Source: Syntrophaceae bacterium CG2_30_49_12 (GTDB taxonomy: Bacteria > Desulfobacterota > Syntrophia > Syntrophales > CG2-30-49-12). Taken from it: a stretch of DNA of 22,064 bases. Both the position numbers and the translations under genes were made by a program. Position 1 is the first letter of the stretch. Each line of letters begins with the position of its first letter. The notes below the pieces were generated by a model. The model ran no database searches. It was not told where the DNA came from and worked only from the letters and a program-made list of their open reading frames with translations. Positions 7,906 to 14,954 of this stretch are shown one piece after another. The stretch lies in assembly GCA_001873675.1 (NCBI GenBank), contig MNZP01000055.1, positions 1-22,064 on the forward strand. Reading direction: 5' to 3'.

Positions 7906-7992
7906 AAGCCTGAGAAACGAGATTGTTTAAGAGAAAAAAGAATTTGAGGCGAGAGAGGAGGTACTAACCCGTAAGAAGATAACTTTTTAAAG

Positions 7993-8071
<79 letters not shown>

Positions 8072-8095
8072 ACGATGATACTTTAAAATTGGGAA

Positions 8096-8124
8096 ATGCT
8101 AACACTATAAAACATCTCTGTCAA
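8096..8124 (-). promoter_or_regulatory. Promoter of tRNA-Pro
   Basis: Minus strand: a perfect TTGACA (8124-8119), exactly 17 nt, then TAGCAT (8101-8096, four of six matches). The expected transcription start is near 8089, leaving an 18-nt leader before the mature tRNA 5' end at 8071. Confidence 0.6.
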
Positions 8125-8162
8125 GAACAATGAAAAATTAAAGAAGAGGAGATTTTTTAAGA

Positions 8163-8780
8163 ATGATTCATAAAAAAAACGCTATTTTTACTGCACTTTT
8201 TGCGCTGTTTTTGTTAATAATAAATCTTGCTTTTCCTTCTCTTTCCCTTACTGACATCTATAAATACGTAGATAAACAAGGCGTTGTCCACCTGACCAAC
8301 GTTCCCACAGATGTTAATGCCCAATATGTCCTCGTCTTAAGAGAAAAGCGAGTGCAATTTAATACAGGTTTGGGGCAGGATGTAGAGATGTATGATACCG
8401 TGATCACAAAAGCGGCTAAGAAGTATAATGTTGATTCCGCTCTAATCAAGGCTGTTATTAAGGCAGAGTCAAACTTTAACCCTCGGGCCGTATCCTCCGT
8501 GGGGGCCTGCGGGTTAATGCAGCTCATGCCCGCGACAGCTTCATTCCTGGAAGTACAAGATTCCTTCCACCCCGAAAAAAATATTGAAGGTGGTGTCCGG
8601 TATTTACGTTATCTTTTAAATCTCTTTAACGGAGACCTACCCCTAACATTGGCCGCTTACAATGCCGGTGAAGGGGCTGTGGCCCGATATAACAACTCCA
8701 TTCCTCCGTATGAGGAAACACATACATATATCCGGCGGGTTTTGAACTACCTCAATAAATACAGCAGCAGAGATAACTGA
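8163..8780 (+). CDS. Secreted lytic transglycosylase (SLT/GH23 family) with DUF4124-like N-terminal region
   Basis: 205 residues. Residues 1 to about 29 are a signal peptide (KK followed by a long hydrophobic run). Residues about 31-48 (DIYKYVDKQGVVHLTNVP) match the short DUF4124-type motif often found before cell-wall enzymes. The SLT domain spans about 78-200: catalytic Glu102 in KAESNFNPRAVSS, then GACGLMQLMPATA, FHPEKNIEGGVRYLRYLL and LAAYNAGEGAVARY. These enzymes cut peptidoglycan glycan strands in the periplasm, releasing anhydromuropeptides. The gene is transcribed alone and converges on the ComEA-like gene with a 4-nt gap. GAGGAG about 12 nt upstream of ATG 8163 supports the start. 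Confidence 0.93.
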   Translation: MIHKKNAIFTALFALFLLIINLAFPSLSLTDIYKYVDKQGVVHLTNVPTDVNAQYVLVLREKRVQFNTGLGQDVEMYDTVITKAAKKYNVDSALIKAVIKAESNFNPRAVSSVGACGLMQLMPATASFLEVQDSFHPEKNIEGGVRYLRYLLNLFNGDLPLTLAAYNAGEGAVARYNNSIPPYEETHTYIRRVLNYLNKYSSRDN

Positions 8781-8790
8781 AGGATCAGTT
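8775..8790. terminator. Small hairpin shared by two converging stop codons
   Basis: AACTGA (8775-8780), loop AGGA, TCAGTT (8785-8790): a perfect 6-bp stem that includes the TGA of the transglycosylase gene on plus and the TGA of the ComEA-like gene on minus. No T-run follows on either side, so it is at best a weak terminator. Confidence 0.3.
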
Positions 8791-9348
8791 CTCCACATCA
8801 ACATAAAGGTACTCTTTTATCCGAGTCAGTCTTTTCTCTTTAATCCCCGGTATCTTCATCAAATCCTCAATCTTTTGTAATTTTCCGGAGCTTTCTCTGA
8901 GATGAATGATCCGCCATGCCGTCTTCTCACCAATGCCGGGAACAAACATAAGATCATTGAGAGAGGCCCGATTGATGTCAATAGGGATATTGAGGAGCAG
9001 CCTCTTGGCAGCGCTTATTTCCCCCATGCTTAACTGATTACCGATGTTCACTGTCACACCGGTTGACAGTTTGATGCTTCTTTTCTCAAGATCGTTTATA
9101 TCTTCTACTTTGGCAATCTTTAGAAAATCGGAAATTGTTGTATTTTCAGGTATAAAATAGATTCCCTTGTGTTCCGTGTCACCGGTGAGCTCCACGATTA
9201 CCGGGTATGAAGTTCCATTGCCGTAAGGGATAGAAGCACCCTGCGAAGGGTACCGGTAAAGGAAAAAAACGGTAACATAGATGACAGATGTAATTACAAC
9301 AAGGACGATTGATCCTTCAAGCTGTCTATTGGTGAGGGGCAGGGACAT
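8785..9348 (-). CDS. ComEA-like helix-hairpin-helix protein with SLBB-like domain, membrane-anchored
   Basis: 187 residues. One membrane segment near the N-terminus (about 13-32), a beta-grasp SLBB-like region (about 49-110, VIVELTGDTEHKGIYFIP followed by a conserved-looking TISDFLKIA), then a double helix-hairpin-helix module (about 118-182: INRASLNDLMFVPGIGEKTA and IEDLMKIPGIKEKRLTRI). ComEA proteins hold double-stranded DNA at the outer face of the inner membrane during uptake, but many bacteria without known competence carry such proteins, so a DNA-uptake role is inference. It follows lysC by 6 nt without a clear ribosome binding site, suggesting translational coupling at the end of the minus-strand operon. 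Confidence 0.85.
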   Translation of the reverse strand: MSLPLTNRQLEGSIVLVVITSVIYVTVFFLYRYPSQGASIPYGNGTSYPVIVELTGDTEHKGIYFIPENTTISDFLKIAKVEDINDLEKRSIKLSTGVTVNIGNQLSMGEISAAKRLLLNIPIDINRASLNDLMFVPGIGEKTAWRIIHLRESSGKLQKIEDLMKIPGIKEKRLTRIKEYLYVDVEN

Positions 9349-9354
9349 GGAATT

Positions 9355-10575
9355 TTATGGTTTTTGCTCTAATCCGAAGGCATCGTGAAGGACCATAACG
9401 GCAAGTTCGGTATATTTTGCCTGCACAACACATGAAATCTTTATTTCAGAGGTGCTGATCATCATGATATTGATTCCTTCATTGGCAAGAGCGCCAAACA
9501 TCTTTGCCGCAACACCGGAATGACTGATCATTCCCACGCCGATAACGGAAACCTTCGCTACATTCTCATCCACTTCCACCCTGGCTGCCCCTATATCCTT
9601 TGCCACCTCTCTAATCAACCTGGATGCTTCATTGGCATCTTTTTTTGAAACTGTAAAGGTTAAATCGGTATACCCCTCAAGACTTACATTTTGAATGATC
9701 ATGTCAATGACGATGTTGTGTTCTGAAAGTGGCGTAAATAAACGCGCAGCCACACCAGGTCTATCCGGAACGTGAACCACCGTAATCTTGGCCTGGTCCC
9801 GATCGTACGTTACCCCAGACACCACCTCTCTCTCCATATCCTCATCCTCCTTAGTCACCAGTGTTCCCCCCTCGTCGGCAAATGAAGACTTTACATATAT
9901 GGGAACCTCATATTTTTTGGCCAGCTCCACACAGCGAGGCTGAAGCACCTTTGCTCCTGCCCTTGCCATTTCCAGCATCTCGTCATAGGAGATATTGTTC
10001 AAACGCCTTGCCTTATTGCAAATATTGGGATCCGTTGTATAAACGCCATCAACATCCGTAAATATCTCGCATACATCGGCATTCAGCGCTGCTGCCAGGG
10101 CAACGGCGCTCGTGTCGGATCCCCCCCGGCCGAGGGTTGTAATATTGCCTTCCCGGTCAACACCCTGAAATCCCGCCACAATAACAATGGTTCCTTTGTT
10201 AAGCTCATTTTTTATGGCTTTCGTCTCCACCATGAGAATCCTGGCCTTCTTGTGCGCCTGATCGGTTATGACCTTTGCCTGAAAAGCAAGATAGGACATG
10301 GCCTTGTAACCCATCCTGTTCAAAATAATGGCGAGGAGAGTAACGGTGACCTGTTCACCCGTGGAAACAAGGGCATCATATTCCCTCCCGTTGGGCTCAG
10401 CAGCCGCGCTACAGGCCAGTTGTATAAGTCTGTCCGTTTCACCGGCCATAGCCGATAAAACCACCACCACCTCATTTCCCGCCTCCTTTGCTTTGATCAC
10501 TCTTCTGGCAACATTCTCTATCTTTTCAATATTAGCAACGGAGGCACCTCCATACTTTTGCACAACCAGAGCCAT
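9355..10575 (-). CDS. lysC: Aspartate kinase
   Basis: 406 residues, typical of monofunctional aspartate kinases, which phosphorylate aspartate in the first step to lysine, threonine and methionine. Residues 1 to about 245 are the amino-acid kinase domain: VQKYGGASV (5-13; most relatives read GGTSV), TTLGRGGSDTSAVALAA, and EIFTDVDGVYTTDP. Residues about 265-400 are two ACT domains (ITVVHVPDRPGVAARLF; VSVIGVGMISHSGVAAKMF), which bind lysine or threonine for feedback control. It starts at ATG 10575 with GGAGG lying inside the end of tsaE, 3 nt after the tsaE stop. The tsaE-lysC pairing is common in deltaproteobacteria. Confidence 0.97.
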   Translation of the reverse strand: MALVVQKYGGASVANIEKIENVARRVIKAKEAGNEVVVVLSAMAGETDRLIQLACSAAAEPNGREYDALVSTGEQVTVTLLAIILNRMGYKAMSYLAFQAKVITDQAHKKARILMVETKAIKNELNKGTIVIVAGFQGVDREGNITTLGRGGSDTSAVALAAALNADVCEIFTDVDGVYTTDPNICNKARRLNNISYDEMLEMARAGAKVLQPRCVELAKKYEVPIYVKSSFADEGGTLVTKEDEDMEREVVSGVTYDRDQAKITVVHVPDRPGVAARLFTPLSEHNIVIDMIIQNVSLEGYTDLTFTVSKKDANEASRLIREVAKDIGAARVEVDENVAKVSVIGVGMISHSGVAAKMFGALANEGINIMMISTSEIKISCVVQAKYTELAVMVLHDAFGLEQKP

Positions 10576-10578
10576 GAG

Positions 10579-11061
10579 CTAAAAACCTCCCCTTTCTAAG
10601 GCAGCCGAAATCATGATTATCCTGTTCACCCCACTGTAAATATCAATTTCTCTTCTATTGTCATCCAGATAAGCAAGAGAAACAAACAAGGTCTCGTCGG
10701 GAAGGACATCCCTTATCTTTTCCGCCCATTCAATGACGAGGACACCACCTCCCCTGAAATATTCCTCATACCCTAACTCCTCCAGAGCCCCAACCCCTGA
10801 CAGACGGTACAAATCCAGATGATAGAGAACGATTTTCCCCGGATATTCATTCATCAGCGTAAATGTTGGACTTGTTATCTGATAACTTTCCGGTATCCCA
10901 AGTCCCCTTGCAATACCCTGTGTAAGGCATGTTTTACCTGCACCCAGCTCGCCCACAAGGGCGACGACATCCCCCACATGCAAGTTCTCTCCTAATACCT
11001 TGCCGATATAGAACGTTTCCCGCGGCTCTTTGGAAATCAGTTTAACATGTGTTTTATCCAT
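10579..11061 (-). CDS. tsaE: tRNA threonylcarbamoyladenosine biosynthesis ATPase TsaE
   Basis: 160 residues, normal length. TsaE is the ATPase partner of TsaB-TsaD in making t6A37 on ANN-decoding tRNAs. Seen: Walker A GELGAGKTCLTQGIARGLGI (37-56), the family signature SPTFTLMNEY, the YHLDLYRL stretch and VIEWAEK with the Walker-B-like acidic residues. It starts at ATG 11061 with AGGT very close in front; the gap to acpS is 44 nt and to lysC 3 nt. tsaB and tsaD are not in the window. Confidence 0.95.
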   Translation of the reverse strand: MDKTHVKLISKEPRETFYIGKVLGENLHVGDVVALVGELGAGKTCLTQGIARGLGIPESYQITSPTFTLMNEYPGKIVLYHLDLYRLSGVGALEELGYEEYFRGGGVLVIEWAEKIRDVLPDETLFVSLAYLDDNRREIDIYSGVNRIIMISAALERGGF

Positions 11062-11105
11062 TACCTATCAGAATGTCCTGCTGTATAACTTCAGCTTTTT
11101 GCCCT

Positions 11106-11479
11106 TCACTGCTCCAGGATAACCATAGCCACAGATAGCGTTGCCGTATGGGAGAGACTTAAATGGACAGCACTTATACCATTATCGTCCAGGCTCTCTT
11201 TTGCCTTTGCATGGAGTTTTATTTCTGGTCTACCCTCCCTGTTGTTAAGCGCCTCGATATCTTTTAATCTTATTCCCATCCACAAACCGATGCCCCCCGC
11301 TTTGAGGAAAGACTCCTTGGCGGCAAACCTCGCCGCATAATGCATGGTCGGGAAAACCCGTTTTTTGCAGTAAGCGATCTCAAAGGGAGAATACACCCTA
11401 ATAATAACTCCCCCCATCTCTCAAGTATCTTCTCCACCCGGCCAATTTCAACAGAATCAATATCTATACCATATATCAT
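11106..11479 (-). CDS. acpS: Holo-[acyl-carrier-protein] synthase AcpS, frameshifted
   Basis: AcpS attaches 4'-phosphopantetheine from CoA to acyl carrier protein. The N-terminal part (from ATG 11479, MIYGIDIDSVEIGRVEK, metal-binding Asp8) and the C-terminal part (from about 11411, RVYSPFEIAYC, then FAAKESFLKAGG with the catalytic Glu) are in different frames. The break falls in a run of six G on the minus strand (11415-11410). One extra G would join them into a 124-residue protein of normal length reading WGGVIIRVYSP across the junction; removing a G gives a stop. The start at 11479 has AAGGG about 7 nt upstream. Since AcpS is normally essential, a sequencing or assembly error is the simplest explanation; slippage or a real mutation with a second synthase elsewhere is possible. 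The gene precedes tsaE by 44 nt. Confidence 0.85.
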
Positions 11480-11503
11480 TCTCATACCCTTCAGGAGCCT
11501 ACT

Positions 11504-11536
11504 CTTTGTGCCTTTGCCACTTTGTGCCTTTGTGCT
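11504..11536 (-). repeat. Short GCACAAAG tandem-like repeat
   Basis: On the minus strand this stretch reads AGCACAAAG-GCACAAAG-TGGCAAAG-GCACAAAG: three copies of GCACAAAG and one variant in 33 nt. It lies in the 145-nt gap between the SDR gene and acpS. No coding or regulatory role is evident. Confidence 0.6.
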
Positions 11537-11624
11537 TGAACCTATAGTTGACCGAGGATGCATCCGGTAAATGAATAGCTTGTACCCTGAGATTGTCTGG
11601 CTGCAGTGGCCATTTCTACGGTCA

Positions 11625-12413
11625 CTACATCATCGTATATCCGCCACTTACACTCAACGTCTGACCTGTGATGTGGCCTGCCCGATCAGAGGCGATAAAA
11701 ACAACGGCGTTTGCTATATCCTGGGGGGTGCCGAGTTTTCTCAAAGGATAAGCTTTTGCCGCCCTTTCCTGGGCTTCAGGTGTGAATATCGCCGCTTCTT
11801 CACCTCTCCAGAGACTCATTTCTCCGGAATCTTCAGGTTTTCCAGGGGTAAGCCCTGGACACACCACATTGAGCCTTATCCCATAACGTCCGACTTCCCT
11901 TGATACAGCTTTCGTGAGGGCAATAACACCACCCTTGCACCCGGCATAGACAGCCTCTCTGTACTCGCCCATTCTTCCCGCATCGGAGCCGATACTGACG
12001 ATGGCCCCTCTTTTCCTCTCTATCATGTGATCAAGGACCGCCCTGATACCGTTGATGACCCCCCAAAAGTTTATCCCTACTTCTTTTTCCCATTCATCTC
12101 TGGGTTTCTCAATAAAGAGCCTATCCAAGGCCCAACCGGCATTATTGACCAGGATATCTATCGAACCTAATTCACTGATGGCTTTCTTCACCGTACTCTG
12201 AACGCTGTCCCAGTCAGTCACATCGGTCTTTACGGCTATCCCCTTAGCGCCGAGTTTTTTTATGTCCGCCGCCGTTTTTCCCGCCTGTTGTTCATCCCAA
12301 TCACCAATAAGGACATTTGCCTTCTCCCCGGCAAACGTAAGGGAAATGGCCCGCCCGATGTTTGAACCGCCTCCCATGACGACTACATTTTTACCGCTTA
12401 ATCCTAAATCCAT
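11625..12413 (-). CDS. Short-chain dehydrogenase/reductase (SDR) family oxidoreductase
   Basis: 262 residues, classical SDR length. Seen: nucleotide-binding GGGSNIG (14-20), NNAG (90-93), catalytic Ser near 143 (SIGSDAG), Tyr156 and Lys160 in YAGCK, PG motif in NVVCPGLTPG, and the C-terminal GHITGQTLSVSGGYTM typical of FabG/BadH-like enzymes. It probably oxidises or reduces a hydroxyacyl-CoA or similar alcohol with NAD(P)H; its partner 79 nt upstream is an acyl-CoA synthetase, which favours an acyl-CoA substrate. An alicyclic hydroxyacyl-CoA dehydrogenase (BadH type) is one possibility, not shown. Acidic Asp38 after beta-2 (LIGDWD) suggests NAD rather than NADP. AAAGGAG lies upstream of ATG 12413. 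Confidence 0.9.
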   Translation of the reverse strand: MDLGLSGKNVVVMGGGSNIGRAISLTFAGEKANVLIGDWDEQQAGKTAADIKKLGAKGIAVKTDVTDWDSVQSTVKKAISELGSIDILVNNAGWALDRLFIEKPRDEWEKEVGINFWGVINGIRAVLDHMIERKRGAIVSIGSDAGRMGEYREAVYAGCKGGVIALTKAVSREVGRYGIRLNVVCPGLTPGKPEDSGEMSLWRGEEAAIFTPEAQERAAKAYPLRKLGTPQDIANAVVFIASDRAGHITGQTLSVSGGYTMM

Positions 12414-12492
12414 CGCACCTCTCCTTTCTGATTTCTCATGTAAATCTCTCCCTGAGAGAGAAACCTTCCAGATGCACCTCGGTCAGAGATAT

Positions 12493-14028
12493 CTATTTCC
12501 AGTATCTTTCTCTCAATTCTCTTTTCAATATTTTTCCGCTGGATGTATGCGGCAGGGAATCCAGGAATTCTACTGCCTTGGGTTTTTTAAAGCCTGCCAG
12601 GTTGTTCCTGCAAATATCCATTATTTCTTCGGCGGCAGCCTTTTTACCCTCCTTTAACACTACCATTGCCTTGACCATCTCTCCCCACTTTTCATCCGGG
12701 ACACCGATCACCGCTACTTCCGCCACCGAAGGATGCATGTAGATCACTTCCTCCACCTCGCGGGGAGAGACGTTTTCTCCTCCACTGATGATAATTTCCT
12801 TCTTCCTGTCAACAATATAAATGTAGCCTTCCGCATCTACGGTGGCCAGATCCCCGGTATGCAACCATCCGTTCCTTATGGTCGCGGAAGTTTCTTCGGG
12901 CAGCCTCCAGTAACCATCCATCACATGGTCTCCCCTGGTTATTATCTCCCCTATTTCAACAGGAGCAATATTTTCTCCCTTCTCGTTGACCACCCTTACC
13001 TCACAGTTGATCAACTCTCTCCCGCAGGACCTCAATTTCTTCAGCTTCTCCTCCGGGGCTTCGAGGATATGGTCCTCCCGGGGAAGGAGGGTAACGGGAT
13101 AAGCCTCGGTTAATCCATATACCTGGATAAGAATAGGACCAAAGAGGGCAAGGGCCCTCTTCAATATCTCCACAGGCATGGGAGCAGCCCCGTAGGAGAT
13201 CCAGCGAAGACTGCTGAGATCGTACCGGTGAATATCGGGATAGTTCAAGAGTTGAACAATCATCACCGGTACCGAGTTCCAGGTAGTTATCTTCTCCTCC
13301 TCAATGGCCTCAAGGACACCCTGGGGATCGAACTTTTTTAATAAAACATTACTCCCTCCCATATAAAAGTGGATCAATAACGGCCAAAGAGGCGCCACAT
13401 GGGAAAAGGGAGAGGTATGGAGTGTTATATCGTCGGGAGTTACCTGAAAGGCAATCAACGTGTTGGTGGCAATGGAGATGAGATTTTTATGGGTCATCAT
13501 CACCCCCTTAGGAAGTCCCGTGGTCCCGCTGGTGTGATAGAGGGTTGCCAGATCCTCTTCTTCCACGGTCACCTGTGGTTCCTGGGAAAGATGGGAGGAA
13601 ATCAGATATTCGTAATCCTCCATCCCTTCCGGGGCCTTCCCGATACAGATAAAGTTCCTGACAGTCGGGATATCCACTTGGGAAGGAAGCACCCCCAGAT
13701 AATCATTTCCCGCCACTACCACAGTGGTCTGGGAATTATTGATAAGAAAAGAGATTTCCTTCCTTTTCAGTCTGAAGTCTATGGGAACCAGGACCATTCC
13801 ACCTTTCATGAGGGCGAAAAACAGTTCCGCATAACGGTGGCAGTTGTGGTAGAGAACGGCCACCCGGTCTCCCTTTTTCACCCCCAGATCATGAAGAGCG
13901 TTTAAAAGGCTGTTTACCCTGGAGTTAAACTCCCCATAGGTAAGGAAAGTTTGAGTCTCCCTACAGACTATTGCTCTCTTATGGGGATTATTCCTTACGT
14001 TCCTCATGAGGAGATCTGCCAACACCAT
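12493..14028 (-). CDS. AMP-forming acyl-CoA synthetase (ANL superfamily)
   Basis: 511 residues, usual for medium/long-chain acyl-CoA ligases: carboxylate + ATP + CoA to acyl-CoA + AMP + PPi. Motifs in order: A3 P-loop YHTSGTTGLPKG (164-175), A5 VYGLTEAYPVT, A7 LHTGDLATVDAEGYIYIVDR, A8 hinge KKEIIISGGENVSP, and A10 SSGKILKRELR with catalytic Lys at about 499. The acid it activates cannot be read from sequence; fatty, aromatic or alicyclic acids are all handled by this subfamily, and the SDR downstream suggests a joint acyl-CoA pathway. It starts at ATG 14028 with AAGGA about 7 nt upstream. A G-rich 7-nt repeat array lies just ahead in the leader. Confidence 0.93.
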   Translation of the reverse strand: MVLADLLMRNVRNNPHKRAIVCRETQTFLTYGEFNSRVNSLLNALHDLGVKKGDRVAVLYHNCHRYAELFFALMKGGMVLVPIDFRLKRKEISFLINNSQTTVVVAGNDYLGVLPSQVDIPTVRNFICIGKAPEGMEDYEYLISSHLSQEPQVTVEEEDLATLYHTSGTTGLPKGVMMTHKNLISIATNTLIAFQVTPDDITLHTSPFSHVAPLWPLLIHFYMGGSNVLLKKFDPQGVLEAIEEEKITTWNSVPVMIVQLLNYPDIHRYDLSSLRWISYGAAPMPVEILKRALALFGPILIQVYGLTEAYPVTLLPREDHILEAPEEKLKKLRSCGRELINCEVRVVNEKGENIAPVEIGEIITRGDHVMDGYWRLPEETSATIRNGWLHTGDLATVDAEGYIYIVDRKKEIIISGGENVSPREVEEVIYMHPSVAEVAVIGVPDEKWGEMVKAMVVLKEGKKAAAEEIMDICRNNLAGFKKPKAVEFLDSLPHTSSGKILKRELRERYWK

Positions 14029-14042
14029 TTCTTAATCCTTAA

Positions 14043-14070
14043 CCCCAATCCCCGATCCCCGACCCCCGAT
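14043..14070 (-). repeat. Seven-nt C/G-rich tandem repeat, potential RNA G-quadruplex
   Basis: Plus strand shows CCCCAAT, CCCCGAT, CCCCGAC, CCCCGAT in near-perfect 7-nt tandem. On the minus strand, which is transcribed here, this gives four runs of at least four G separated by loops of 2-3 nt, a strong G-quadruplex pattern. It fills the gap between the folP stop and the acyl-CoA synthetase ribosome binding site, about 15 nt before its start codon. Confidence 0.7.
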
Positions 14071-14074
14071 CCTC

Positions 14075-14950
14075 CTACGCCCTGAGTATCGCATCAGCCA
14101 TTGCCGCGACCTTTTTCATGGCCCTCACATCATGCACCCTGACGACATGACTCCCGTTCATGATGGCAGCAGTCACTACGGCGGCTGTTCCTTCCAGACG
14201 ATTCTGGGGGGCACCACCTATTACCTTGCCGATAAAAGATTTTCGTGATGCCCCTGTTACAATGGGTCTTCCCAGTACACTGAACGCGGAAAGATGTTTC
14301 AGTAGTTTCAGGTTATCCTCTGCCGTCTTTCCGAAACCGAGACCCGGATCTATCATTATCCGCTCAAGTTCTACGCCCGCGGATTTTGCCCTTTCCATTC
14401 TCTCCCTTAGAAAATCAATAATATCAGACAACAGGGACCGGTAAGTCAGTTCACCCTCCTGCATATCCTTCGGTGTTCCCCTCATGTGCATGAGGATAAC
14501 AGCCGCTCCGGTGGCCGCCACAACTACAGGCATCTGATCATCAGATCTCATCGCACTGATATCATTGATTATCTCTGCCCCGGAGGCAACAGCCTCTCTG
14601 GCTACTTCAGCCTTGGTGGTATCAATAGAAATGGGAACGGTGACCCTGCTGACAAGGCCCTCTATTACAGGGATCACTCTTCTCAACTCTTCTTTTGGTG
14701 AAACCGGCTCTGCTCCGGGCCTTGAAGATTCCCCCCCTACATCAATGATATCTGCCCCTTCCTCGACCATCCGGACACCAAATTCAACAGCCTCCTCCGA
14801 CGATTGGAAACACCCTCCATCGGAAAAGGAGTCAGGTGTCACATTCAGGATTCCCATGATCTGTGCGCGGTCCCCGATGGTCATCTCCCGTTTCCAGGTC
14901 TTGAGGATAAAGGAATCCTTCATGTCTTCCATATTTGTATTTGTCCCCAA
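14075..14950 (-). CDS. folP: Dihydropteroate synthase
   Basis: 291 residues from a TTG start at 14950, preceded by GGAAGG 10 nt upstream; ATG 14932 is an alternative giving 285. The enzyme joins para-aminobenzoate to dihydropterin pyrophosphate in folate synthesis. Seen: GILNVTPDSFSDGG (33-46), DVGGESSRPGAEPV, PISIDTTKAEVA, IINDISAM, MIDPGLGFGKTAEDN, GASRKSFIG (the sulfonamide-site loop) and VRVHDVRAM near the C-terminus, all intact. It follows ftsH by 4 nt, the same order as in E. coli and most proteobacteria. There glmM follows; here an acyl-CoA synthetase does. Confidence 0.97.
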   Translation of the reverse strand: MGTNTNMEDMKDSFILKTWKREMTIGDRAQIMGILNVTPDSFSDGGCFQSSEEAVEFGVRMVEEGADIIDVGGESSRPGAEPVSPKEELRRVIPVIEGLVSRVTVPISIDTTKAEVAREAVASGAEIINDISAMRSDDQMPVVVAATGAAVILMHMRGTPKDMQEGELTYRSLLSDIIDFLRERMERAKSAGVELERIMIDPGLGFGKTAEDNLKLLKHLSAFSVLGRPIVTGASRKSFIGKVIGGAPQNRLEGTAAVVTAAIMNGSHVVRVHDVRAMKKVAAMADAILRA

Positions 14951-14954
14951 ATTT

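Noticed and set aside
8072..8162. Clear promoter for the lytic transglycosylase gene
   Set aside because: TATAAA at 8106-8111 has no acceptable -35 at 16-18 nt upstream; the evident signals there belong to the tRNA on the other strand.
11270..11563. A separate 97-codon open frame on the minus strand overlapping acpS
   Set aside because: Only its middle (from MIYGIDID) is AcpS-like; the part before has no ribosome binding site and the part after the G run loses all similarity. It is the first half of a frameshifted acpS.
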